A stretch of 64,000 nucleotides of DNA from Aspidapion aeneum (lineage: Eukaryota > Arthropoda > Insecta > Coleoptera > Brentidae): assembly GCA_963576565.1 (NCBI GenBank), contig OY755038.1, forward strand, positions 63,591,622-63,655,621, given 5' to 3'. The position numbers were made by a program, and so were the translations under genes. Positions within the stretch are counted from its first letter, which is position 1. Every line of letters begins with the position of its first letter. The notes under the pieces were generated by a model. That model saw only the letters and a program-made list of their open reading frames with translations. It was not told the origin of the DNA and did not search any database. Below, in pieces: positions 10,468 through 20,200 of the stretch.

Positions 10468-11555
10468 CAGTATGGTTTTGTTCTTTTAGGAGTTTCTTCC
10501 ACTAATCCTAGTGCTTCTTTTGCAGCTTGATGGATGCTTAATGTGATACATTCGTATTCCTCATCTGGGGTTTCACCTGAACTTGAATTAAGTTTTTCGT
10601 TCAGTCTCTTTTTGTATAAGTTTTTTACGCTGTCATGTTCTAGGCTTAGTAGATTATATTGACAGTGATGAATTTCCTCATTCACTGTATCATCAAGATT
10701 TTGTTGATGGAGGCTTCGGCCTTGATAAGGAAAGAGAATTTTGGTCTCCAGAAAATAGTGATCACTTCCGCATGTTGATCCACGCTTTGTTCTGACATCT
10801 TGAATTTTTAGTTTTGTCTTTTGTTTAGTGATAAGATAATCAATGACGGATTTCAGGTTTTGTGAGGGTTTGGTCCAGGTATATTTGTGTATTTTCTTAT
10901 GTTGGAAAAAACCGTTTTGGATTTTTAGGTCTAATTGCTCACATACTGTGATAAGCCGGTTTCCATTGTCATTAACAACATCTTCTCCATATTGGCCAAC
11001 TGTCAGATCATTTACTCTGTTACCTGTTCTACTATTTAAATCTCCCAATATTACAATTTCTCTAGATGTACTTACTGCTGATATTTCATTGTGGATTTCT
11101 TCAAAAAAATTGTCTTTCACGGCTACATTTGCATCGTCATTATACGCATAGATTCCAAAAATCGTAAGTCTCATTCCTTTTATTGTTATATTCATTCTTA
11201 TTAGCCGTTCATTTACTGCTTCCCAGTTGGTGATATATTTTCTAAATCTTTTGTTGACCAAAATAGATACTCCTTGTTGCGCATGTTTTTCTTTTGCCAC
11301 TCCGCTATAGAAATGGTCATACTGTCCTAGGTTTTCAGATCCTTTTCTTTTCTTCTTCGTTTCTGTTAGTACAGCAAGGTCAACCTTCATTCTGCTGCAC
11401 TCATGGACTATATCATTCACTTTTCGACTCATTCCTTGTACGTTCCATGTACCAAAAATCATATTCCTGTTTCTTTGCTTGGTTCGTCTTAGGTTTTTCA
11501 TTTCTTTCCGAGGCGTTTGATTGCCGTACCGAGGTCCATCCTCTCCGCCTTTCAT
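10407..11555 (-). pseudogene. RTE endonuclease (EEP fold) and start of linker
   Basis: Encodes the apurinic-type endonuclease that nicks target DNA for target-primed reverse transcription. Visible motifs with residue numbers from the ATG at 11555 are GTWNVQG (35-41), LTETK (63-67, catalytic Glu), GDLNSRTG (171-178, catalytic Asp/Asn), YTW (225-227), SVIDYLI (236-242) and GSDHYFLE (263-270, the catalytic Asp-His). These are complete. The frame then runs into the linker (KPYWWDPK) and goes out of frame at a run of four A on the coding strand near 10447, where the downstream frame continues with TDRSREEYK. Proteins of this type are often mislabelled 'craniofacial development protein 2-like' in insect annotations. 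Confidence 0.85.
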
Positions 11556-11745
11556 ACCGATGTGGTCTTCTCCCGTAACCCTGGGAATGGGACCCTAAAC
11601 AGGTGCTAACTCTCCGGGTCAGAGAGTACCTGGAATCTACGGAGGGCAGGGGTCGATTCATTTCCCCTGATAGACATCTGACGAGGTCTACCCCGTACCC
11701 CGTAATTCTGCCGCATTAAAAAGTAGAACCACATAGAGGGAGTTA
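11556..11745 (-). other. RTE 5' leader
   Basis: A GC-richer stretch immediately upstream of the endonuclease frame, containing TCTCTGACCCGGAGAGTTAG and GGGTCCCATTCCCAGGGTTAC on the minus strand, which suggests a structured leader. An alternative frame over 11413-11661 reads through it but shares no recognisable domain, so I treat the region as untranslated. The 5' boundary near 11720-11745 is placed where the composition falls back to AT-rich. Confidence 0.45.
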
Positions 11746-12340
11746 TTGAAATGAGGTAAAATATTCCGGAGGATGATTGTAATCCTTAAATTATTAAAAA
11801 ATATTCGTATCATTTTGGCCCTTTATCAATTGGCGATTTCAAGAAAGTTTTTGCTAAATCGGAAAGGGTAGTTTTGCAAGGTTCGGGGGATGCTTTTGGA
11901 ATATTTTATTGGGGGTGGCCTTTTATAAAAAGTGGGTTTGTTTTTTGAGAACAACGCATTTTTTTCCCTAAAAAAGGTGTCCCTTTTGCAAGTCGCTCTC
12001 AGCAAGGTTTGTTGAGAAAATTAAAGTAAATGGTTTGCTAAACGCGGATTTGAGTAAAATTAAGTATTAATTATAATAATAAATTTTATTCATTTATTAA
12101 CAATATTGTAAAGGGTGGCATCGAAGTGGGATGCAATGTTAAGAGGGAAGGTGTTACTCCTCAAATGAAAAAAACCAAGTTTTAAGTTTCAACTAACGGA
12201 TTTTTTTTATTAAGGAGGATTATTTTTACACAATGTTAAAAGTAAAAGCAAAAACAACCCTATCCGATTTATAAATATATTCCAAATCTTGCTGGAAATG
12301 ATTTTTTCCTTATCCCGGATTTGAATGGATTTGAACTATT
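11746..12340. other. AT-rich spacer, nothing recognised
   Basis: No supported gene or repeat, apart from A/T runs. Confidence 0.35.
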
Positions 12341-12349
12341 GTACTATTT

Positions 12350-13335
12350 GAACTACTACTATGTCGGCTTAGACCATTTTTCTATGTTGTCGGACGCCTA
12401 TTCTCCACCTCCTTCGATCTTGATCATCATCTTCTGTCAGGTTTCTTTGACTCATTGATCTTTGGATTGACTGTTGCCATTCCAGTTTAGGACGCCCTCT
12501 TTTGCTTGTTGCCATTCTAGGACCTGCTTTGGTTATCTTTTATCAGTTGTCTTTTAGTGATGTCATCCGTTATGCTTCTTTCGATTTCCATTCTTTCTTT
12601 TATGATCTCATTTCTTATTTGATCTGTTTTACATATTCTCATTGATCTTCTTAACGCATCAATTTCGACTCTTTCCATTTTTGTTTTATATTTTTCTGTA
12701 ACGCGATTATCTATTACATATTCTCATTGATCTTCTTAACGCATCAATTTCGACTCTTTCCATTTTTGTTTTATATTTTTCTGTAACGCGATTATCTATT
12801 TTACACAAAGGCGTGCTTTTCACCATTGTTTAAAACATGTTAAATTTTTCAATTTTTTTTCTCTCCGCTCCTTAAAATAATTTTAAGACATCCAATATCC
12901 TTTTTTGCTTTTACTATTATTTTTTTTCCTGTCTTATAAAATATTACACCCAACTATACACACTCATTGCATGGAGATATTGTTCGTTCATTGTTTAGTT
13001 CTAACTCACTTGATTCATTTCCAATACATAAGTACTACGTCTTGTCCACTTTCACTGTCAATCCCAACCTTTCGTTAACTTTCTCATCATATACTCCAGG
13101 TCTTCTTTATCTTTAGCTACAATTACTTTGTCGTCAGCAACCTGTAGTTTGTATATGGTAAATCGGTCACTAAGTTCTATTCCCATGCCGTGTACTTTAC
13201 GTTTGCAGTTTTTTAGAGCTACTGCGATATATATTTTAAAAAGAGAAGTAAAGAGCTACAATGCTTTAGGCGTAAAGATTTATTTCATGAGACTTTCTCG
13301 CTGGAACAGTACTACAGACAGACTTTAGAGGTTGA
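12350..13335 (-). pseudogene. decayed LINE reverse transcriptase related to the 8.6-kb RTE
   Basis: Minus strand. The 13040-13330 part reads LFKIYIAVALKNCKRKV, then a catalytic-box relic VADDKVIVAKDKEDLEYMMRKL, closely parallel to FADDQIVVAQDYDDLEYMTRKL of the 8.6-kb element. The 12380-12550 part reads RGRPKLEWQQSIQRSM and DDDQDRRRWRIGVRQ, a typical C-terminal tail, followed by a 3' end rich in TAG triplets (CATAGTAGTAG near 12357). Numerous stops and indels separate these blocks, and an exact 85-bp tandem duplication lies between them. Catalytic Asp-Asp is still visible but the Phe/Tyr-Ala step is now Val-Ala. Confidence 0.65.
12631..12800. repeat. exact 85-bp tandem duplication
   Basis: 12631-12715 and 12716-12800 are identical base for base (each starts ACATATTCTCATTGATC and ends ACGCGATTATCTATT). 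It lies in the dead LINE, which otherwise has many mutations, so the duplication is much younger than the insertion (or an assembly artefact). Confidence 0.9.
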
Positions 13336-14685
13336 AAACCATTACCTTTGGAATTACATTTTTATACAAGTTTCTGATTTCTTAACCGATTTTTTTAAAA
13401 CTAACTTTTTTTTATTTAGATTATAATGTTTTTGGGTGAAAAAAAATATATCCTTTAATATTATGTTTTTTCTTCTTTAATGTTTTTTACGTTTATTAGA
13501 GTATTTTTTTTGTAAAATCAGCAGGTACCCTATGAAACCCAAAAATAACACGAAATTATCTAGAGGGATATATTTCTTTCGGACACAGAAATGTAAACAA
13601 TATAAGCCATTGATAAATTTGAGAAAGGTCCACTATAATTCGAACAAAATTTTTCTTTGAAAAAAATCGAAGCCAAATTGGAAAAGTTACGAATTTTTCA
13701 AAATTGACCTGGGTTGAAGTGGAGTTGTGATCCCAAAGATAAGAGTCAACGGTTTCTAATTGGAAAAAATATTTTTTAGTTTTTGCATTCTATCAAACTT
13801 TCGAATAACTGTATTTAAAACTCGATACTGCCGGTTGGCGCCTTAGGGCGATATCGGTCCATGCTTAAAGATATATTGCAATAAACGGCGGTCTCTTAGC
13901 CTGAAAAGCGACCGAAAGTAACATGTAAAGTTTTGAATGTCGGCGGCACACATACGGAAAAATCGCCAGTTAGCGAAACAATATTCCATTTTAGATAACC
14001 AGGGACTGGGTCTACAGTTTCCATTTTAAAAGTAGTGGTTTTAATGTAATAGAATTTCAGAATCAAAACTTGGAAAATACAGTCCTTGTAATCCTATTTC
14101 AGCAGCACAATTTTATTCATGTTTAACAAATAGTTACAAATTGAGCTGTGTACTATAAAAAAAGTATTACAAATCTAAACCAGTAGAGTAAAGTCGTGTT
14201 TTTAGAAATAGAAAAAGATAAATATGTATTTAAAAGTTATGAAAACGAAACCGAAATAAAAGCATCTAAAACAGAATAAATTGGAATGGCCATTCAATAA
14301 TAATAATATGAATACCAATCAAACATTCATTTAGTTCTACAATTACATTTTCCTTGCTAACAGATGTGATTGTTGCCTCCAACAAGGAATCACAAAAACA
14401 GTAAAGATAAACACTTTTCATGCTGGAAAAAAAAATGTTTAGCACGAGTTTTAAAAAGAAAATTTTTGAAAGAAGTTTAGACGTTGTAGGTTAAGCAATG
14501 TGTCTAAAAATGGGTTCTAAAATCAAGGGGATAAAATAAAAAGTGACATTAAGGTCGAAAACAATAAATCTTCAGGAAAGTCGTCACCAAGTCTTACCTG
14601 CAACTAATTCCGTGGCTAAAAGACTTCAAAAATGCACTGAAGTCGGTTGATTTAATTTTGCAAACTTACTCTAGAAATAAATTTA
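13336..14685. other. non-coding stretch with one ancient dispersed repeat
   Basis: No supported gene. About 13930-14100 matches 33165-33360 loosely: CACACATACGGAAAAATCGCC, GAAACAATATTCCATTTTAG, AGTAGTGGTTTTAATGTAATAG and TACAGTCCTTGTAATCC have counterparts there in the same order. Divergence is high, so the shared family is old. Confidence 0.45.
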
Positions 14686-14689
14686 TCTA

Positions 14690-15350
14690 TTTGTTAGTTT
14701 TTAAAAGTTTTTTGTTGCTAAATTAAAACAGAAATCAAAAAATTAATTTTATTTTTAAAAAAGGCTGTGGCGCCAAAATTGGGAGGTAACAATGAGTTGC
14801 CTACCCCCAATATTTACGCCCCTGGTCAATTTCTTGAAATAAATTTAATTGCTTCTTAGATACTTACTACGTTAGTCTGTGTGCGAAATTTAGTGGAAAT
14901 CGATCTTCGATTTTATTTGGTAATGGCTTGATTTTTATCGTGCTCACATCACTAAAAATTTATCTAAATATCTCAAAAACTAAGCCGAAAATTAAAAATT
15001 TGAAAAAAAACTTTTTATGCTAAATTAAACAGTGAATAATAAAAAACTAGCGCCAAAGATTGGGAGGGTAAAATGGGGTGCCTACCCCCAATATCTACAT
15101 CACTGGAGAATTTTAGAAAACAAATACAATCGTTACTTGAAGATGAACGACAATAGTCTGTGTACGAAATTTAGTGGCAATCAATATAACGGTTTAAAAG
15201 TTATGACGAAAAAAACCTATTTTTTTCTAAAATTTTGACACCTTGTATCTTTGTAAGACGTTTTAAAAAAATTTTGTTATGAAACTCTACTTTTTTTCGA
15301 CGTTCTATCAACTATTAAAATTAATGTACTTTAACCTGGACCACCCTGTA
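14690..15350. repeat. direct repeat of ~280-bp units
   Basis: Two tandem diverged units. The landmark GCGCCAAAATTGGGAGG is at 14770 and GCGCCAAAGATTGGGAGG at 15050; both are followed by GCCTACCCCCAATATYTAC and later by AGTCTGTGTRCGAAATTTAGTGG. The second unit ends in GACCACCCTGTATAG near 15350, a type of end seen in the CAGGGTG-class inverted-repeat elements elsewhere here. A short frame at 15032-15238 is incidental. Confidence 0.65.
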
Positions 15351-15840
15351 TAGATAGGATAAAAAGTGCACATCAATATATTAAATAAAATGTGGTTAGC
15401 TACTTATGGCAGAAACGAGTATAATATAGTAGACAGTGAATTTACATTAGGCCAATAGCATACTATAAAATTCACGCACTGTGCACCTGTGAACGCAGCC
15501 GGTGACGACCGGTGAGGGCGCTGATTTCCCTATTCGTTTTATAATAGCAGGTAACCAAATGAACTGGAATGCTAGCTCTGTCTTTTTTTTCTTATGCAAT
15601 AATTTTCATAGGAAAAAAGAGAGAGGAAGCGTTTTTGCCTCCATAGTGCAGTGTTGCTGATATTTCTTTTAATTCAAAATCATTTGGAAAAATCTTTCAG
15701 TCACTGCTTTCAGTATACATGCAACCTTTGTCAGGGGTGGACGCGTCTTGCCCAGTGGAGGGCATAGATATGTAGGTAAGAAAAAGTAGATATATTTTCT
15801 GACTTCCAAGAGTTAAGGCCAGAAACACATATACAGTCCT
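15351..15840. other. spacer, nothing recognised
   Basis: Includes a GC-richer patch at 15470-15530 (GTGAACGCAGCCGGTGACG). No gene, RNA or terminal repeat supported. Confidence 0.3.
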
Positions 15841-16440
15841 TGAACTTGTTGCTAAAAATTTTCGGACAACTCAGGAATTTTTTGGAAAAACTCAAGAAAT
15901 TTTCGGAAAACATGGGAAATGTCAGGAAACCCCCGGAAAACGTCTGCAAAATTTGGAAAATGTTCGGAAACATACATTTTCATAACACTTGCGAAATGTT
16001 CGCAAAAACTTGGAAAATGTTCAAAAAACTCGAGAAAAGTTTTAAAGAACTGGGGAAACTTTCGGAAAATCTTCAAAAAACCTCGGACAATTTTCAGAAA
16101 ATTTTAGAAGTATTCGAAAAACCTCGGAAAATGTTCAGAAAAGCTAGGAAACTTTTTGGAAAACTGGAAAAATGTTCGGAAAAACACAGAAAATGTTTAA
16201 AAAACTCGAAAAAAGTTTAGAAAAACTCGGAAAATGTTTAGAAAAACTCAAAGAATTATCAGAAAACTTTGAAAATGTTCGAAAAATCTCGGGAAATGCT
16301 CGGAAAAACTAGGAACATTTTCGGAACTCTGGAAAAGTGTTCAGAAAAACTAGGAAAATTTTTGGAAAACTGAAAATGTTCGAAAATCTCAGCAAATGCT
16401 CAAAGAAAACTTGTGAAATGTTTAGAAAAACTCAAAATTT
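15841..16440. repeat. degenerate ~20-bp minisatellite, left block
   Basis: A long array of an approximate 19-21-bp unit like GGAAAACTCGGAAAATGTTC. Units vary but keep alternating AAAAC and TGTTCGGAAAA cores. Because the repeat has few stops it yields open frames of 60-126 codons on both strands (a Lys/Phe/Glu-rich one on plus, a Phe/Ser-rich one on minus). Presence on both strands with only repeat-derived composition argues against a protein. The array resumes at 17180. Confidence 0.85.
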
Positions 16441-17176
16441 GTACAAAGGCACAAACTTACTCAGTTTAAGAAAACTCTATTATAAATATTCTGTCCTCTA
16501 TCTAGGTCAAAATAATCTACTGTTTCCAGAAATCCCACATTTTCCTAACACAAAATTTGTTGTGGAAAATAGAGTAAGACTACCAAGAAAACAAAAAACA
16601 ATTGGTCAAAGCTGCTATACATACATTGGAAAATAACTCTTTAACCTGCTACCATCTGAACTCAAACACAATGTCAAAAAAAATTATTTAAAAAAATAAA
16701 TATGCACTTGGTTACTTCAAAATTATCCAAAATTCTAATAAATAAATAGATACCTAACTAGAAACTGGTGTTCAAGAATATTTCATTACTTTTTTTTTAG
16801 TTTTATATATTATTTGTTTTTTTTTCATTGTAGTAGTATAACTACTTTGCATTTATTTATTTCTACTTTTATTTATAAAAAAAATTTTTAACTTTTTTTT
16901 AGTATAAAAAACAACCCTAAACCAAATATTAAGAAAAAACTTTTTCCTGAATCCATCAAGTTTGTCACAATTATTATTATTCTTGTTATTTTTTAACTTT
17001 GTTAAATTCCGCTGGGCTTAATTACATTTATGTAGGTACAAAGAAACCATTGCAATGTATATTTCATGATATATTTACTTACTTAATGGTATGATGTATA
17101 AAACTCATTTCTATGTAAAAAATGTGGTAAATAAATATATTGAAATTGAATTGAATTGATTCAATTGAAATTGAAA
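16441..17176 (+). mobile_element. truncated LINE tail splitting the minisatellite
   Basis: The insert begins with coding-like sequence and ends in TTGAAATTGAATTGAATTGA (about 17139-17158), the kind of short repeated 3' tail seen in CR1-group LINEs. On both sides the minisatellite is the same, so the LINE tail interrupts an existing array. Length is ~735 bp, orientation plus, and it is severely 5'-truncated. A target duplication is hard to judge because the target itself is repetitive. Confidence 0.6.
16444..16700 (+). pseudogene. C-terminal end of CR1/jockey-group LINE reverse transcriptase
   Basis: The frame reads LRKLYYKYSVLYLGQNN, then RVRLPRKQKTIGQSCYTYIGK, a stop (TAA near 16634), then LFNLLPSELKHNVKK. 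This is the pattern of the extreme C-terminus of these proteins, where a basic 'R-R-P' stretch is followed by a 'G-x-x-x-[FY]-x-Y-x-G...W/F-N-x-LP' motif. One stop falls inside the motif. The stretch from 16700 to 17176 is the 3' untranslated region. Confidence 0.6.
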
Positions 17177-17352
17177 ATTGACTCCAAAAATGTTTAAAAA
17201 ACTCGGAAATATTTGAATAAACTTTGAAATTTTTTTCGGAAAACTCAGGAATTGTTCGAAAACACTCGGAAAAAAACTCGAACAATTTCCATAGAAACTC
17301 GTAAAATGTTCGGAAAACTCGGAAAACGTTTGGAAAAACTCTAGTCTAGACA
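17177..17352. repeat. degenerate ~20-bp minisatellite, right block
   Basis: Continuation of the left block's unit (AAAATGTTTAAAAAACTCGG, TCGGAAAACTCGGAAAACG). Frames of 68-80 codons on the minus strand are again Phe/Ser-rich translations of the repeat. Confidence 0.8.
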
Positions 17353-18150
17353 TTTTTATGAGTGAGGGAATTGTCGGAGTAAATCCACCTACTCAATTTA
17401 TTTTCATCAATCTTAAAAAAAAAACAAATGGCGGAATTCCCCATTTATCAACCAGTATGTATTGAATACGGAAACTGAAACTTACAAAAATGAACATGGC
17501 GGCTGCAAAATTTTTCATAAGTATTTATTTATTGATTTGATTCAAACTTGCTACTTTGTGGTCCTTAAGATCACTCAATACAATTTTTAAACTAATTTAA
17601 AACAAAATTCATTTGTCAACTGATTTTAATTTAGGATTTTAGAAATTAAGTTGGAACAGCTAAGTGGAGTGGAGCCAAACATCAAACTAAAAAATAGGTA
17701 AACAGTTTTAAGTTAAACGGTTTCATTAGCTGTTAAAAAACTAGAAAATTTTAAGTACACAAACGTGACTTTTAACAGGCTAAGGTAAAAGCGTGGGGTG
17801 CATAAAAAATAGGGTTAAACGATTATTTAATCAAATAAAAATGACTTGTCTAAAATATTTCAAATGCGCAGTTTAAATTTACGTCTGTTATAAACCTGGT
17901 TTGTGTTTCCTGACCTATCACTTTTCATCCCTGATTTTAATTTTTTATCCCTGATTTATCACTTTTGATCCCAGGTATAAACAACAAAAAATAATTTGGA
18001 CAGGCCCTTGAAAGGAGGCCCAGTTTCATTCTTTTTTTTTAAATAAGTGGACCCTTTTTGTGGCTTCTAGTTAGTAAGGTCAGAAATGAGTAACTTTATT
18101 ATTCATATGGTAAGGGTACAAAAAAAATAGTCTATTACATAACAAGAGAC
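17353..18150. other. non-coding stretch, nothing recognised
   Basis: AT-rich DNA without supported genes. A pair of near-repeats TTTTTATCCCTGATTT and CACTTTTGATCCC lies near 17925-17970. Confidence 0.3.
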
Positions 18151-18262
18151 AAAAAAGAGAGTGACAAATTTCACATGACCGTGAATGTTGTGAACGAGGC
18201 GCTAGCCGAGTGAAACAACACGCGAGTGTAAGAAAGTAACTTTCTATCGAGTTGTCTGTCAT
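18140..18262. repeat. dispersed repeat with inverted copy at 46636
   Basis: CATAACAAGAGACAAAAAAG, GTGACAAATTTCA, GAGGCGCTAGCCGAGTGAA, CACGCGAGTGTAAGAAAGT and AACTTTCTATCGAGTTG recur in reverse complement and in the reverse order at 46636-46740. The match runs for about 100 bp with modest divergence. No coding content. Confidence 0.7.
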
Positions 18263-18499
18263 CATTCATCGCCAGTTCTTGTATAGCTTCTTGTATAGAG
18301 TGGTTTACTCAAGAACTTATTGGCTGATTAAATTTTATCTTTGTTTTTTTATGAGTATTTTAAATTTTGCTGTTAACTAATTTAATCTTTTGACATTTGT
18401 AAATGCTATGTGCGTTAATAAAAATTTTGAAGTTTGTGTAAGCTATTTTACCTACGAACCCTGTTAAACTGTATTAGTTTTTGTAAAAATTGGTCTTAA

Positions 18500-18660
18500 A
18501 TTTTGCACAAATCAAATGAAACTGCTTTTCCGCACACGTGTGGAAATATAGTTTGCAACACATGTGCGGAAAAACATTGTGACAGTTAGCGCCATTGTAC
18601 ATCTTTTCCATACGTGCGAAAAGTACTTTTTTATGTGCAGAAAAATTTTTGTCCATAGGT
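18500..18660. repeat. cluster of CACRTGTG-containing short inverted motifs
   Basis: TTTTCCGCACACGTGTGGAAA (18526-18546, an imperfect palindrome centred on CACGTG) is followed by AACACATGTGCGGAAAAAC, CATACGTGCGAAAAG and TATGTGCAGAAAAA. The repeated GTGYGRAAA block in both orientations makes a small foldback region. Similar GTGTGGAAAGTG/CACTTTCC sequences form the hairpin at 63781. Short frames here are not credible genes. Confidence 0.45.
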
Positions 18661-18940
18661 GAAATCTAACATTTTCTGAGGATGAAAATGGTGTGAAATC
18701 CATCATTTTCATGTGTAGTGGTAGGAAAAAAATATTGCATATGAAGTACTTCTTATAAAAATAATTAACAAACAAAAGTTTCATTTAATTACTTTGCGCT
18801 TTTTTGTATCTTACATTATATTTAGTTCTCTATGCTCAAATAAACGTTCGCTCAAATGTTTGTGTCGCTCTAGACGCTTTTAATGTAAACTACCTATATT
18901 ATACTCGTTTCTGGTAAAAGCAACACACTTGTTATGGATA
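18661..18940. other. AT-rich stretch, nothing recognised
   Basis: No supported feature. Confidence 0.3.
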
Positions 18941-18945
18941 GACAA

Positions 18946-19050
18946 CGTGGCGTATATAAGGGGGGGCCGGGCCCCCCCCGAAGCTAAGATTTTTTTAGAT
19001 ATTTTTCACATATTTCCTGAATACAAACATAATATAATAACTTGAAAACG
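18946..19050. mobile_element. G-rich MITE family C, partial copy 1
   Basis: CGTGGCGTATATAAGG, a run of seven G, GGGCCCCCCCC and then GAAGCTAAGATTTTTTTAGATATTTTTCACATATTTCCTGAAT match the fuller copies at 25168, 40147, 41607 and 48443. The second GC-rich arm is missing or unrecognisable here. Confidence 0.55.
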
Positions 19051-19299
19051 GTCAACTTTTCTAAAAATTTTCTAAAGATCATTTTGCAAGCGGATAATTA
19101 ATTATCATTTGCAATCGGATAATTACTTTACGTTACTAATTCCTACTTTGTAGTCCTCCCTGCTTCCACCCATCGCCCCTTCTGTCATTCCCCCACACCC
19201 TCTTCAAAAACCATATTCGCATAATTTTATCAAATATAGGGCGATTTCAAAAATTCTTTCTGTATATGCTATAAGATTTTTTTCCAACAACATTTTACT

Positions 19300-19455
19300 G
19301 GAAATAAAAAACGTAAATAAAATAAAATTTTGGACTTCCATTGTCTTTATTTATTTTAAAACACGACGTTTCGGTTAGTAAGTATCTCTAACCGTTATCA
19401 AGTGTAAACTGAATGGAAGTCCGAAATTTTATTTCATTTACGTTTTTTATTTCAA
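19300..19455. mobile_element. small foldback enclosing hammerhead-like hairpin
   Basis: Arms of ~42 bp (19300-19342 and 19413-19455) pair: AAACGTAAATAAAATAAAAT with ATTTTATTTCATTTACGTTT, and TTTGGACTTCCATT with AATGGAAGTCCGAAA. The ~70-bp interior contains the hammerhead-like motif at 19361-19405 on the minus strand. The size and the conserved CGAAACGT box resemble the ends of Penelope-like retroelements, but no Penelope reverse transcriptase is visible, so the assignment is inference. Confidence 0.5.
19361..19405 (-). ncRNA. hammerhead-like RNA motif 1
   Basis: Read on the minus strand: ACAC, then UUGAUAA, one extra C, stem GGUUAG / CUAACC around a 9-nt loop, GAAA, ACGU folded on itself as a minimal third stem, the triplet GUC, and GUGU pairing back to ACAC. 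The order, the GAAA box and the GUC before the first stem's return strand are those of a type I hammerhead. Deviations are U at position 3 and A at position 8 (a potential U-A replacement of the C3-G8 pair) and one nucleotide inserted before stem II. Activity is untested. Confidence 0.4.
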
Positions 19456-19755
19456 GAGTGGCGGATCCAAAATGGTGAACATTTTACTGGGTTGCAAAAA
19501 TCTTTATTTTACTATTATAGACCAGCCTTAAAAGAGTGTAATTTTTTTAAATATATTTGGTGATAGCAAGAAGGCATCTAAAGTTGAATCATTTTTAGTT
19601 TTTATAAAAAAATATCCTTAAAAAAAAGTCTTATAGTGGTCCGGCAAATTCAAAGATTTTGGCTGCTTAAATTCAAAACCATTTTTTAAACTATTTGGCC
19701 AAAATTGGAAAGCGATTTTTTGGTTTGCGGTTAAATTTGGGTCCCCTGAAAATAT
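19456..19755. other. AT-rich stretch, nothing recognised
   Basis: No supported gene or element boundary. Confidence 0.3.
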
Positions 19756-19758
19756 TTC

Positions 19759-20200
19759 TTTACCTTCCTAGCTCGCGCAGCAATGGGTAGTGAAGGTATT
19801 ATTTTCGACGAAACTATTTTTTTTGAGATAACGCCTAAAATTTGTTATTTGGGTGTATTTTGAGCTATCTTACCAATATCGTCGTGATGTCTGCCTGTGT
19901 GTGTGCGTATGCCTCTCCGTCACACGATAAACATTTTCTGAACAAACGGACGCCGCTGGAAAGTTTGGTAATACTCTGCGCTAGCTTATACATAGTTAAA
20001 AACATAATTTTATTTTCTACAATAAAGTGTAAATATTTTTTTCCCAAAAAGCTTAATTTAGTACTAAACCACTAAACCGATGTTCATAAAAGTTTCAGGT
20101 AAAATAGTGTTCGACACTCACGAGTTGATTAGATTTTGATCAAATTACATTAATGCTAATGACAGTTTGCTGCCAATTAAAATTTTTTATTAATTAAACA
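19759..20200 (+). mobile_element. family B, copy 2, interrupted
   Basis: Starts TACCTTCCTAGCTCGCGCAG and proceeds through GAAGGTATTATTTTCGACGA, GAGATAACGCCTAAAATTTG, ATCGTCGTGATGTCTGCCTG and CGTCACACGAT. At about 19929 it is interrupted by ~130 bp of the foldback family F, then resumes with CTAAACCGATGTTCATAAAA, AAATAGTGTTCGACACTCACG and TAATGCTAATGAC, which are also found after the equivalent point in the 38938 copy. Confidence 0.65.
19930..20066 (-). mobile_element. fragment of foldback family F inside family B
   Basis: AACAAACGGACGCCGCTGG, AAGTTTGGTAATACTCTGCG, CTAGCTTATACATAGTTAAA and TCTACAATAAAGTGTAAATA match repeat units of the 2.9-kb foldback at 20712-23658 (for example 21445-21500 in reverse complement). 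It is a single unit without the outer ends. Confidence 0.6.

Larger units (their letters stand above)
8626..11745 (-). mobile_element. nearly complete RTE-clade LINE
   Basis: Minus-strand element containing a 5' leader (about 11745-11560), an endonuclease, a reverse transcriptase and a very short 3' end. The stop codon (TGA near 8651) is followed within ~15-30 bases by a TATATATATA tract, matching the RTE habit of ending in short tandem repeats rather than poly(A). One frameshift (near 10447) and one nonsense codon (near 9704) are the only clear lesions in ~2.9 kb, so this is the youngest LINE in the window. An older relative lies at 12350-13350. Confidence 0.85.

Noticed and set aside
15731..16636. 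Several long frames rich in Lys/Phe/Glu or Phe/Ser
   Set aside because: They are generated by the ~20-bp minisatellite in several frames on both strands; only the LINE-derived part from 16444 has protein similarity.
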